NCBI GenBank assembly: GCA_900466875.1
Contig: UBNQ01000011.1
Location: forward strand, 21,399 to 85,398
Source: Hyphomicrobiales bacterium
GTDB taxonomy: Bacteria > Pseudomonadota > Alphaproteobacteria > Rhizobiales > Rhizobiaceae
DNA length: 64,000 bases
Reading direction: 5' to 3'
The notes below the pieces were generated by a model. It worked only from the letters and a program-made list of their open reading frames with translations, ran no database searches and was not told where the DNA came from. A program made the translations under genes and the position numbers. Below are positions 9,265 to 17,746 of this stretch, piece by piece; the first letter of the stretch is position 1, and each line of letters opens with the position of its first letter.

Positions 9265-9666
9265 ATGGCATCACGTTCCAGCATCGAGGGGCGGCAAGGG
9301 CATTGGGTCGAGTGGGCCACCGGTGGCCTTTCGGCCTTGCTCGTGCTTGCGATGGTCGGGGTGATTGCGTGGGAAGCCCTGACGGATAAAAGAACACCGC
9401 CCGAACTGGATGTCAGGCTGACAAGTCGGTTCCAGGTCGCAGATGGATATCGCGTGACCTTCGACATTTCCAACAGGTCAACGACCACCGCCGCGAGCGT
9501 TGTCGTACGAGGCGAAATCCTTGACGGGGGCGAGGCGCTGGAGGCGGTGGATGTGACCTTTGATTACGTTCCGGCAGAATCCAAGTCTTCCGGAGCAATC
9601 CTGTTTTCGCAAGATCCCGGAAGTCGCGATGTGCGGATCCGTGCGTTGGGCTATACCGATCCATGA
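9265..9666 (+). CDS. TIGR02588 family protein
   Basis: The 133-residue protein has one N-terminal membrane anchor (ATGGLSALLVLAMVGVIAWEAL) and an immunoglobulin-like exported domain (PPELDVRLTSRFQVADGYRVTFDISNRS to the end). It matches TIGR02588, which is regularly encoded next to TIGR02587. GAGGAC lies five bases before the ATG. The pair probably forms a membrane complex, but its task is unknown. The C-terminal domain is predicted to be periplasmic. Confidence 0.82.
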   Translation: MASRSSIEGRQGHWVEWATGGLSALLVLAMVGVIAWEALTDKRTPPELDVRLTSRFQVADGYRVTFDISNRSTTTAASVVVRGEILDGGEALEAVDVTFDYVPAESKSSGAILFSQDPGSRDVRIRALGYTDP

Positions 9667-9793
9667 GCTTGGATAAGTGCCACCTATAGACACCTATAAC
9701 TCAGTGCGAATTGGGAATTTCTACAAGTCTCAATGCGTTCAGGCCCCCGCAACCAAACACTTTTCCAAAATCAAAATGCTCACAATCAAGACA

Positions 9794-9812
9794 AAGCCCC
9801 TGACGGGGCTTT
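9794..9812 (+). terminator. Probable terminator between the TIGR02588 gene and the iol operon
   Basis: AAGCCCC (9794-9800) pairs with GGGGCTT (9805-9811) around TGAC. The T run is short, so termination may be weak. It separates the upstream pair from the iol control region. Confidence 0.6.
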
Positions 9813-9862
9813 CCCGCGTTCCGAAACACGCGAATTCCCAACTCTCATGTCGCTGAAACAAA

Positions 9863-9905
9863 TTTTGCTCCCGCGTGCAAATTGTTGTTGCTCGCGAGAG
9901 CAAAA
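9863..9905. promoter_or_regulatory. Tandem operator-like inverted repeats before iolG
   Basis: Site 1 has TTGC (9865-9868) facing GCAA (9877-9880). Site 2 has TTGCTC (9888-9893) facing GAGCAA (9898-9903) around GCGA. Their centres are 23 bp apart, about two helical turns, and the second lies about 60 bp before the iolG start. They look like two copies of one repressor site. The cognate regulator is not in the adjacent sequence. Confidence 0.55.
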
Positions 9906-9957
9906 CTTGCAATGCTTCGGGTTCAAGGCAGTTGGAGCTGCCGTCTGGGAGGATAGA

Positions 9958-10947
9958 GTGCTGAAAATCGGATTGCTCGGCGCGGGTCGTATCGGCCGCG
10001 TGCATGCCATCAATATTGCCAATCACAGCCGCAGCCAGCTGGTTGCAGTGTCGGATGTCAACGAGGAAGCAGCCCGGTCGCTGGCCGATGCCTATGGCGC
10101 AAGGGCCGACAGTTCCGAGGCGATCTTGGCGGATGCGTCGATCGACGCGGTGCTGATCGCCACGTCCACCGATACCCATTCGGACCTGATCGAAAGAGCT
10201 GTCGCCGCCGGCAAGGCAGTGCTGTGCGAAAAGCCGGTCGATCTTTCGCTGGAGCGGGCGCAACGTTGCCTCGATGCGGTGAACACGGCCGGCGTGCCCG
10301 TCATGATCGGGTTCAATCGACGTTTCGATCCCAATTTTTCCGCGATCAGGGCGTCCATAACCGCCGGCGAGATCGGCAGGCCGGAGCTTCTGTCGATCAC
10401 TTCCTTCGATCCGGCACCGCCTCCGGTGGCCTATGTCAAAGTCTCGGGCGGCCTGTTCCGCGACATGATGATCCATGATTTCGACATGGCGAACTTTTTG
10501 ATGGGCGATCTGCCGAAGACGGTTCATGCCGCAGGCACGTCCATCGTCGATCCGGAGATCGGCAAGGCCGGCGATGTCGACACTGCCGTGGTGACACTGA
10601 CCTATGCCGACGGCCGGATTGCCGTCATCAAGAACAGCCGAAGGGCTGTCTACGGATATGACCAGCGGGTGGAAATCCTTGGATCGGAAGGGCTTTTATC
10701 GGCCGGAAACGTGCTGGAAAATACCGTATCGAAGGCGACGAAACAGGGCGTGACCAGCGCCAAGCCGGAATTCTTTTTCCTGGAACGCTACATGCGCGCC
10801 TATGCGGCGGAATGGGATGCGTTTGTTGCAGCCATTCTCGATGGCGCCGCCATTCCGGTTTCGCTGAAGGACGGCGTTGCGGCACTGGCGCTTGCAGAGG
10901 CTGCGACAACATCCGCGAAATCGGGCCAAGTGGTCGCTTTGACCTGA
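9958..10947 (+). CDS. iolG: myo-Inositol 2-dehydrogenase (Gfo/Idh/MocA family)
   Basis: The enzyme oxidises myo-inositol to scyllo-inosose with NAD+, the first step of inositol catabolism. The 329 residues have an N-terminal Rossmann fold (LKIGLLGAGRIGRVHAINI), the Gfo/Idh/MocA motif CEKPVDLSLE with the catalytic-region lysine, and GGLFRDMMIHDFDMANFLMG, which contains the HD-type catalytic motif of inositol dehydrogenases. I chose GTG 9958 because GGGAGGA precedes it by four bases; the frame extends to 9733, but that part overlaps the terminator and operator region. The downstream iolC-D-E-B genes support the assignment over other members of this broad family. Confidence 0.88.
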   Translation: MLKIGLLGAGRIGRVHAINIANHSRSQLVAVSDVNEEAARSLADAYGARADSSEAILADASIDAVLIATSTDTHSDLIERAVAAGKAVLCEKPVDLSLERAQRCLDAVNTAGVPVMIGFNRRFDPNFSAIRASITAGEIGRPELLSITSFDPAPPPVAYVKVSGGLFRDMMIHDFDMANFLMGDLPKTVHAAGTSIVDPEIGKAGDVDTAVVTLTYADGRIAVIKNSRRAVYGYDQRVEILGSEGLLSAGNVLENTVSKATKQGVTSAKPEFFFLERYMRAYAAEWDAFVAAILDGAAIPVSLKDGVAALALAEAATTSAKSGQVVALT

Positions 10948-10991
10948 TGGGTCGGTGGCGACGGCCGATGTCGTCGCCCTGAAAAGGATCG

Positions 10992-11017
10992 CCGCGGAGC
11001 AGGGGAGTGCTCCGCGG
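10992..11017 (+). terminator. Stem-loop between iolG and iolC (attenuator or processing site)
   Basis: A perfect 10-bp stem (CCGCGGAGCA at 10992-11001 with TGCTCCGCGG at 11008-11017) encloses GGGGAG and is followed by GCTTTCGG, a poor T run. Within an operon this more likely tunes expression or stabilises the iolG message than ends transcription completely. Confidence 0.5.
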
Positions 11018-11121
11018 GCTTTCGGTTCGCGAGAGCCGGAGGAGGGGCTGGAGATCGAGGAGATCATCCATGCCATGGGCGCCTGTCATGGCGACAGCCT
11101 ATACATCGAAAGGCAGACCAC

Positions 11122-13047
11122 GTGACGAAGAAACTGGATGTCATCACCATCGGCCGCGCCGGCGTCGATCTTTATGGCGCGCAGGTCGGCGGACGGCTGG
11201 AGGACATGGGCTCGTTCGAGAAATATATCGGCGGCTCGCCCACCAATATCGCCTGCGGAGCCGCGCGGCTGGGATTGAAGACGGCGCTGATCAGCCGCGT
11301 CGGCAACGAGCATATGGGCCGCTTCATCCTCGAGCAGCTGACACGCGAGGGCGTCTCGACCCAGGGCGTCAAGACCGATCCCGAACGGTTGACGGCGCTC
11401 GTCATTCTCGGAATCCGCGACGATACGCAGTTTCCGCTGATCTTCTACCGTGAGAACTGTGCAGACATGGCGCTGTGCGAAGACGATATCGACGAGGATC
11501 TTATCGCATCGGCCCGTGCAGTCGTCGTCACCGGGACGCATCTGAGCAATAGCCGCACCGAAGCTGCCGTCCTCAAGGCGTTGAAACTGGCGCGCAAACA
11601 CGGGCTGCGCACTGCACTCGACATCGATTACCGCCCCAATCTGTGGGGTGTCGCAGGTCATGGCGATGGCGAAAGCCGGTTTGTGGAAAGCGCCAAGGTG
11701 ACGGCCAAATTGCAGGCGTCGCTGCATCTGTTCGATCTCATCGTCGGCACCGAGGAAGAGTTTCATATTGCTGGCGGCTCGACCGATACGCTGAAAGCGT
11801 TGAACGCTGTTCGCGCCGTCAGCGCCGCGACGCTGGTCTGCAAACGTGGTCCGCTGGGCGCTACCGCCTTCGAGCATGAAATTCCCGTGAGCCTCGATGA
11901 GGGGCAGAGCGGGCAGGGGTTTCCGATCGAGGTCTTTAATGTGCTCGGGGCCGGAGACGGCTTCTTTTCCGGTCTTCTGCGTGGCTGGATGACCGGCGAG
12001 GACTGGCCGACGTCGTTGAAATTCGCCAATGCCTGCGGCGCCTTTGCGGTCAGCCGTCACGGCTGCACGCCGGCCTATCCGAGCTTCGAAGAGCTGGAGT
12101 TCTTACTGAAACGCGGCGTGGTACGGCCCGATCTGCGTAACGATGCGGAACTGGAACAGCTGCACTGGTCGACCACGCGGCAGCGGCGTGTGGATGGCGA
12201 CTGGTCGACCATGCGCGTCTTTGCCTTCGATCATCGTGTGCAACTGGAGCAGATGCCGGGATACACGCTGCAGAAAGGGGCGGGTTTCAAGGAGCTTTGC
12301 CTCAAGGCGGCACTTCGCGTGCAGGCGGGCAAGCCCGGTTACGGCATTCTGTGCGACAGCCGGATCGGTCGCTCGGCGCTGCATCGCGCCTCGGGCTCTG
12401 GATTGTGGATCGGCCGGCCTGCCGAGTGGCCGGGCTCACGGCCGCTGACGCTGGAGCCGGAACTGGGCAGCGATTGCGGCACGCTTTCGGAATGGGCGCG
12501 CGAGGACGTGGTGAAGGTTCTGTGCTTCTGCCACCCGGACGATGATGCGGCGATGCGCAGCGAGCAGGAGGCGGTGGTCAAGCGGCTGTTTGAGGCTGCA
12601 CGGCGCAATCGCCTCGAATTCCTGTTCGAAATCATTCCGTCCAAGGTCGGCCCCACCGACGACCGGACCGTCGCGTCGCTGATCCATCAATTTTATGCGG
12701 CCGGCATCTATCCCGACTGGTGGAAACTGGAGCCGATGAAGACTGCGGCCGGCTGGCGCAATGCCATTGACGCCATCGAGGCACATGACCGGTTTACGCG
12801 CGGCATCGTCGTGTTGGGGCTGGATGCGCCGGAAGAAGAGCTTTCGGCCAGTTTCGAGGTGGCTGCGCAGTTCGATCTCGTGAGGGGATTTGCGGTTGGC
12901 CGCACGATTTTCGGCGATGCGGCGCGGTCGTGGCTGGCGGGTGACATGACCGACGAGGCGGCCATCGAACATATGGCGCAACGTTACGAGCGGCTGTGCC
13001 GGATCTGGAACGCGGCGCGTGAAAAGGCACGGGAGCAGGCAGCATGA
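11122..13047 (+). CDS. iolC: Bifunctional 5-dehydro-2-deoxygluconokinase / DUF2090 aldolase
   Basis: The N-terminal half (about 1-325) is a PfkB-family kinase that phosphorylates 5-dehydro-2-deoxygluconate. It shows the substrate motif YIGGSPTNIACGAARLG and the catalytic motif GAGDGFFSGL at about 276-285. The C-terminal half (about 335-632) is a DUF2090 domain, the aldolase-like part that in this fusion is thought to cleave the phosphorylated product (the role of IolJ in Bacillus). The 641-residue fusion is standard in rhizobial iol operons. The start is GTG 11122, about 175 bp after iolG. The stop overlaps the iolD start (ATGA), indicating coupling. Confidence 0.93.
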   Translation: MTKKLDVITIGRAGVDLYGAQVGGRLEDMGSFEKYIGGSPTNIACGAARLGLKTALISRVGNEHMGRFILEQLTREGVSTQGVKTDPERLTALVILGIRDDTQFPLIFYRENCADMALCEDDIDEDLIASARAVVVTGTHLSNSRTEAAVLKALKLARKHGLRTALDIDYRPNLWGVAGHGDGESRFVESAKVTAKLQASLHLFDLIVGTEEEFHIAGGSTDTLKALNAVRAVSAATLVCKRGPLGATAFEHEIPVSLDEGQSGQGFPIEVFNVLGAGDGFFSGLLRGWMTGEDWPTSLKFANACGAFAVSRHGCTPAYPSFEELEFLLKRGVVRPDLRNDAELEQLHWSTTRQRRVDGDWSTMRVFAFDHRVQLEQMPGYTLQKGAGFKELCLKAALRVQAGKPGYGILCDSRIGRSALHRASGSGLWIGRPAEWPGSRPLTLEPELGSDCGTLSEWAREDVVKVLCFCHPDDDAAMRSEQEAVVKRLFEAARRNRLEFLFEIIPSKVGPTDDRTVASLIHQFYAAGIYPDWWKLEPMKTAAGWRNAIDAIEAHDRFTRGIVVLGLDAPEEELSASFEVAAQFDLVRGFAVGRTIFGDAARSWLAGDMTDEAAIEHMAQRYERLCRIWNAAREKAREQAA

Positions 13048-14876
13048 GCACGGCGAGACTGACGGCGGCGCAGGCCATGGTGAAATGGCTTTCGGCGCAG
13101 ATGACAGAGGACGGCGAACGGTTCGTCGATGGCATCTGGGCGATTTTCGGTCACGGCAATGTTGCAGGCCTCGGCGAAGCGTTGCAGAAGGCAGGCAACA
13201 GCCTGCCGACCTGGCGCGGGCAGAACGAACAGACCATGGCGCATGCGGCGATTGCCTATGCCAAGGCGAAGAAACGTCGGCGCGTGCAGGCGGTCACGTC
13301 CTCGATCGGGCCGGGCGCCACCAATATGGTCACGGCGGCCGCACTCGCTCATGTCAACCGTCTGCCGGTTCTGCTGATCCCCGGCGACGTGTTCGCCAAC
13401 CGCCGGCCTGACCCGGTGCTGCAGCAGGTGGAGGATTTCGATGATGGCACGGTGTCGGCGAATGACTGCTTTCGCCCGGTCAGCCGTTATTTCGACCGTA
13501 TCACCCGTCCCGAGCAGTTGCTGACAGCCCTGCCACGGGCGTTGCGTGTGATGACCGATCCCGCCAGTTGCGGACCGGTGACGCTTTCTTTCTGCCAGGA
13601 CGTTCAGGCCGAGGCTTATGACTGGCCGGATGCCTTTTTCGAGCCAAAAGTCTGGCGCATCCGCCGGCCGGAAGCGGATGCCCGTGATCTCGATGAGGTG
13701 GCGAAACTCATTCGTTCGGCGAAAAATCCCGTCATCGTTGCAGGCGGCGGGGTGATCTATAGCGGTGCGGAACAGGAGCTTGGCGATTTCGCCAGCCGTC
13801 ACGCGATCCCGGTGATAGAAACGCAGGCGGGAAAGTCGGCACTGGCGCAAAGCCATCCGATGAATTTCGGGGCGGCCGGGGTCGATGGTTCGGCTGCCGC
13901 CAATGCACTCGCCCGCAAGGCCGATCTGGTGATCGGCATCGGCACGCGCTTTCAGGATTTCACTACGGGATCGTGGTCGCTGTTCGAGGCAAAGGACCGC
14001 AAACTCGTTTCGATCAATGTTCAGGCCTATGACGCCGACAAGCATGGCGCGATCGGTCTGGTTGCCGATGCCAGGGTGGCGTTGACGGCGTTGGTGGAGA
14101 AACTTGGCGGACATCGCGCGTCCGAACCGGATCTTGCATCCCGCAAGGAATGGCTCGCGGCTGTAGACCGTCATTGCGCTGCACCGTCGCAGGATGGCCT
14201 GCCGTCCGATGCGCAGGTGATCGGGGCGGTACAGCGGGCAACCGGCGAAGACGCGATCGCCATGTGTGCGGCGGGCACGATGCCGGGCGCTTTGAAACTG
14301 CTGTGGCAACCGAGCCAGGGCGGCTATCACATGGAATACGGTTATTCCTGCATGGGGTACGAGATCGCCGGCGCCATGGGGCTGAAGCTGGCGCGACCGG
14401 AGCGCGAGGTGATCTGCTTCGTCGGCGACGGTTCCTACATGATGGCCAATTCGGAGCTGGCGACGGCAGTCATGCGCCGGGTGCCGTTCACGGTCGTCCT
14501 GACCGACAACCGGGGTTATGGCTGCATCAACCGGCTTCAGCGCGGTACCGGCGGAGAGGCGTTCAACAATCTCTACAAGGACTGCAATATCGAGCAGCAG
14601 CCGGATATCGATTTCGTCGCTCATGCCTCCGCGATGGGGGCAGCTGCCGTCAAGGCGAAGGATATCGGCGACCTCGAGGCGCAGATCGCGGCGGCCCGCA
14701 CCCGCGATATCCCGACCGTCATCGTCATCGACACTGACCCGACCGACGGTCCGGGCTTCGGCGATGCCGGCCATTGGTGGGACGTTGCCGTGCCGGAAAT
14801 CGGCACGACCGACAAGCTGAAAGAAGCCTATGCGCGCTATCTGACAAGCGCTGCCAGGCAGAACACCGTGAATTGA
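13044..14876 (+). CDS. iolD: 3D-(3,5/4)-trihydroxycyclohexane-1,2-dione acylhydrolase
   Basis: IolD is a thiamine-diphosphate enzyme that opens the diketone ring to 5-deoxy-glucuronate. The 610 residues show the three-domain layout of the family: the cofactor-activating glutamate in [16 protein letters not shown] near the N-terminus, a central Rossmann-like domain ([20 protein letters not shown]), and the diphosphate and metal motif [36 protein letters not shown] beginning near residue 461. It overlaps iolC by four bases and is followed ten bases later by iolE. Confidence 0.95.
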   Translation: MSTARLTAAQAMVKWLSAQMTEDGERFVDGIWAIFGHGNVAGLGEALQKAGNSLPTWRGQNEQTMAHAAIAYAKAKKRRRVQAVTSSIGPGATNMVTAAALAHVNRLPVLLIPGDVFANRRPDPVLQQVEDFDDGTVSANDCFRPVSRYFDRITRPEQLLTALPRALRVMTDPASCGPVTLSFCQDVQAEAYDWPDAFFEPKVWRIRRPEADARDLDEVAKLIRSAKNPVIVAGGGVIYSGAEQELGDFASRHAIPVIETQAGKSALAQSHPMNFGAAGVDGSAAANALARKADLVIGIGTRFQDFTTGSWSLFEAKDRKLVSINVQAYDADKHGAIGLVADARVALTALVEKLGGHRASEPDLASRKEWLAAVDRHCAAPSQDGLPSDAQVIGAVQRATGEDAIAMCAAGTMPGALKLLWQPSQGGYHMEYGYSCMGYEIAGAMGLKLARPEREVICFVGDGSYMMANSELATAVMRRVPFTVVLTDNRGYGCINRLQRGTGGEAFNNLYKDCNIEQQPDIDFVAHASAMGAAAVKAKDIGDLEAQIAAARTRDIPTVIVIDTDPTDGPGFGDAGHWWDVAVPEIGTTDKLKEAYARYLTSAARQNTVN

Positions 14877-14886
14877 GGAACAAGAG

Positions 14887-15783
14887 ATGATCCGCTTCGG
14901 CACCAACCCCATCGCCTGGGCCAATGACGACGACCAGAGCCTCGGCGCCAATATTCCGACCGAACAAATACTTCTCGAGGCGAGCCAGATCGGCTTCGAC
15001 GGCATCGAAAACGGCCATCGCTGGCCGGACGAGCCGGGGGCGCTGAAGCAGCTTCTCGGCTCCCACGGTCTTGCCTTCGTTTCCGGCTGGTATTCGCTCA
15101 ACCTGCTCACCCAGTCTGTCGAGGCGGAAAAGGCGGCGATCCAGCCGCATCTCGACAAGCTCAAGCACAATGGTTGCACGGTCTGCATTGCCTGCGAAAC
15201 ATCGAACAGCGTGCAGGGCCTGCAGGCGCCGTTGTCTGAGAGCCCCGTATTGTCGGAGGCGGAGATGAAGGCGTTCGGCGCTAAGGTGGAGGCACTTGCG
15301 GCGTTCACTGCGAGCCAGGGCATCAAGCTCGTCTACCATCACCACATGGGAACCGTTGTCGAAACGCCGGAAGAGATCGATGCGTTCATGGCGGCGACCG
15401 GTCCCGAGACGCAATTGCTGTTCGATGCCGGCCATTGTTATTTCGGCAGCAACGGGCGTGATCCCGCACCGATCCTGTCGCGTTATATCGATCGGGTCGG
15501 GCATTTCCATGCCAAGAACGTACGCCCGCAGATCATGCGACGGGTGCGCGAGGAGGGACTGTCCTTCATGGACGGCGTGCGCGCCGGGGTGTTCACCGTA
15601 CCAGGAGACAAGGAGGGGGGCGTCGAATTCGAACCGCTGCTGCAGATCCTCGAAGATGCCGGTTATCACGGCTGGATCGTCATCGAGGCGGAGCAGGATC
15701 CGGATGTGCGCAATCCCTTCGAATACCAGTCGCTCGGCCTGAAGACCTTGAAGGCCGCGGCCGCAAGGGTCGGTCTCGTCTGA
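14887..15783 (+). CDS. iolE: Inosose dehydratase
   Basis: IolE dehydrates scyllo-inosose to the trihydroxycyclohexane-dione used by IolD. The 298 residues form a xylose-isomerase-like TIM barrel. Metal-ligand segments include [40 protein letters not shown] and [10 protein letters not shown], and the C-terminal [19 protein letters not shown] is characteristic of IolE. GAGGAACAAG precedes the ATG. It lies between iolD and iolB with short gaps, all in one transcript. Confidence 0.94.
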   Translation: MIRFGTNPIAWANDDDQSLGANIPTEQILLEASQIGFDGIENGHRWPDEPGALKQLLGSHGLAFVSGWYSLNLLTQSVEAEKAAIQPHLDKLKHNGCTVCIACETSNSVQGLQAPLSESPVLSEAEMKAFGAKVEALAAFTASQGIKLVYHHHMGTVVETPEEIDAFMAATGPETQLLFDAGHCYFGSNGRDPAPILSRYIDRVGHFHAKNVRPQIMRRVREEGLSFMDGVRAGVFTVPGDKEGGVEFEPLLQILEDAGYHGWIVIEAEQDPDVRNPFEYQSLGLKTLKAAAARVGLV

Positions 15784-15803
15784 GGACATAGCAGGAGTTT
15801 TCG

Positions 15804-16601
15804 ATGCCCAATCTTCTTCATCGACCTTTCGGCAATCACGGCAAGGTTCACCAGATCACGCCCGCTTCGGCCGGCTGGCGATATGTCGGCTTCTCGCTCT
15901 ACCGGTTGCGGGCGGGCGAGACGGCGGCGGAGACGACGGGTGATCGCGAGGTCATCCTGGTGATGGTCGAGGGCAAGGCAGTGCTTCAGGGAGCAGGGCG
16001 CGACTGGGGCGTGCTGGGCGACCGGATGAGCGTCTTCGAACGGACGCCGCCGCATTGCCTCTACCTGCCCGATGGCAGCGATTGGAAGGCGGTGGCAGAG
16101 ACCGATTGCGTGATCGCGGTCTGCTCCGCGCCTGGCAAGAGAGGTCACGAGGCGCGCCGCATCGGGCCGGACGGCATCACGCTGACGCAGCGCGGCGAGG
16201 GGACCAACACCCGTTACATCAACAATATCGCGATGGAGAACGAGGATTATTGCGACAGTCTTCTGGTGACGGAAGTGTTCACGCCGGCCGGCCATTGGTC
16301 GAGCTATCCGAGCCACCGCCACGACGAGGACGATTTTCCGCGGATCACCTATCTGGAAGAGACCTATTACCACCGGATCAATCCGGCCGACGGGTTCGGC
16401 ATCCAAAGGGTCTATACCGATGACCTGCAACTGAACGAGACGATGGCGGTGCATGACGGAGACGTGGTCTGCGTGCCGCGCGGGCATCACCCCTGCGGCG
16501 CGCCGCATGGTTTCGAGATGTATTATCTCAACGTGATGGCCGGTCCTTTGCGGAAATGGCGGTTCGTCGCCGCACCACCCGTGGAACACCTGATGCGCTG
16601 A
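15804..16601 (+). CDS. iolB: 5-Deoxy-glucuronate isomerase
   Basis: IolB isomerises 5-deoxy-glucuronate to 5-dehydro-2-deoxygluconate, the substrate of IolC. The 265-residue bicupin shows SYPSHRHDEDDFPRITYLEETYYHRINP, with the metal-binding His and Glu residues, and the second cupin segment VHDGDVVCVPRGHHPCGAPHGFEMYYLNVMAG. It is the last gene of the operon. No methylmalonate-semialdehyde dehydrogenase (iolA) follows, so that step must be encoded elsewhere. I see no strong terminator in the 100 bp downstream. Confidence 0.94.
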   Translation: MPNLLHRPFGNHGKVHQITPASAGWRYVGFSLYRLRAGETAAETTGDREVILVMVEGKAVLQGAGRDWGVLGDRMSVFERTPPHCLYLPDGSDWKAVAETDCVIAVCSAPGKRGHEARRIGPDGITLTQRGEGTNTRYINNIAMENEDYCDSLLVTEVFTPAGHWSSYPSHRHDEDDFPRITYLEETYYHRINPADGFGIQRVYTDDLQLNETMAVHDGDVVCVPRGHHPCGAPHGFEMYYLNVMAGPLRKWRFVAAPPVEHLMR

Positions 16602-16704
16602 CTGCGAATGAGCCAATAGGCCACGAATAGCAAGCGATGGAGCCGGGCACTCCTTTGGAAACCGATCTGACCTTGACCTGGCCGCTGTCTACGCGGCAAA
16701 GGCT

Positions 16705-17493
16705 TTAGCCGCTGAAGCCCAGGCTTTTCGAGGCCATCTGTCCGGCATCCAGCAGCATTCGGACATAGGTGGATTTGCGTGCGGGGTCGAAGCGGAACAG
16801 CGGGAATGAAATGCTGATTGCTGCGATCGATTTTCCCAGATGATCGCGGATCGGCACGGCCATACAGCGCACGCCCACCTCGCTTTCCTCCAGTTCCTCC
16901 GAATAGCCATCCTCGCGGATACGGATCAGTTGTTCGCGCAAGGTCTCCACGTCGGTGATCGTTTTCGGCGCCAGTTTTTCGAAGGACATTTTCGAAAGCC
17001 GCTCGGAGATCTCGGTTTCGTCGCGGAAGGCCAGAAGCGCCTTGCCCAGCGACGTGCTGTGAAGCGGGTTCCGCTTGCCGAGCGGAGAATTCATCGAGAG
17101 GCTGTAGGCGCTGTCGTATTTGTGGATATAGGCCACGCGCTGTTCGCGTTCGTCCATCACACCCAGATTGATCGATTCTCCGGTCTCCCGCGAGAGCATG
17201 CCCATGGCGCGGTCGGCGACCTGCAGCAGATGGGTCTGGCCACGCAGGGTGCGCGCGCCCAGCCCGAACAGTTTGAGGGTCAGCCGGTATTTTTCCGTTT
17301 CCTCTTCCTGCTCGGCGTAACCGAGATCGACCATCGTCTGCAGCAGTCGATGGGTGGTGGCTTTTGAGGTCATGGCGCGCTGGGCGATGTCGCCAAGGCT
17401 GGAGCGGCCTTCTTCCGCCAATGTTTCAAGAACCGAAAAGACTTTCAGGACCGCAGCGACATTGTCAGATTTGTTACGCGAGGTGTCGGACAT
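16705..17493 (-). CDS. IclR-family transcriptional regulator
   Basis: The 262 residues have the IclR layout. A winged helix-turn-helix lies at about 20-75 (SLGDIAQRAMTSKATTHRLLQTMVDLGY), followed by the effector domain with INLGVMDEREQRVAYIHK, RNPLHSTSLGKALLA and GVRCMAVPIRDHLGKSIAAISISFP. GGAGCG lies before the ATG at 17493. It is divergent from a GH105 gene and pectin-fragment importer, so it probably controls that operon in the manner of KdgR-type IclR proteins; a link to the convergent iol operon is less likely but possible. Confidence 0.9.
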   Translation of the reverse strand: MSDTSRNKSDNVAAVLKVFSVLETLAEEGRSSLGDIAQRAMTSKATTHRLLQTMVDLGYAEQEEETEKYRLTLKLFGLGARTLRGQTHLLQVADRAMGMLSRETGESINLGVMDEREQRVAYIHKYDSAYSLSMNSPLGKRNPLHSTSLGKALLAFRDETEISERLSKMSFEKLAPKTITDVETLREQLIRIREDGYSEELEESEVGVRCMAVPIRDHLGKSIAAISISFPLFRFDPARKSTYVRMLLDAGQMASKSLGFSG

Positions 17494-17518
17494 TTATCGC
17501 TCCAAAAAAATAGAACTG

Positions 17519-17703
17519 CATTCTGAAAATATTGTCACGCGTTGTCAAGTCGCGCCAAACATCGATAATATGCGGTGAAATCAGCGGAAAACCTATAGTC
17601 CTTGCGGTTTGAAAGGTTTGGCTCGATAATTCCTGAGCCCCCATTGCATTTCATTTTTTTGTATGCTTCCTTCATTTTCAGAATGAAATCGCATTCCGAT
17701 TTC
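17519..17703. promoter_or_regulatory. Candidate IclR operators in the divergent pectin promoter region
   Basis: The 12-mer CATTCTGAAAAT (17519-17530) recurs exactly in inverted orientation as ATTTTCAGAATG (17674-17685). The second copy adjoins a further inverted repeat, GAAATCG (17685-17691) and CGATTTC (17697-17703). One copy lies near the iclR start and the other about 60-70 bp before the GH105 gene, as expected for a shared regulator. Confidence 0.55.
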
Positions 17704-17746
17704 GTGATCGGGCAAGGAGACCCGGCAGTACTGGAGGGATCTGGCT

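Noticed and set aside
12984..15326. 780-codon open frame on the minus strand
   Set aside because: It runs opposite to iolD and iolE, which have full family motifs. Long antisense frames are common in GC-rich genes, and this one shows no recognisable domain.
16602..16704. Terminator after iolB
   Set aside because: No stem of useful strength followed by a T run was visible in the gap to the convergent iclR-type gene.
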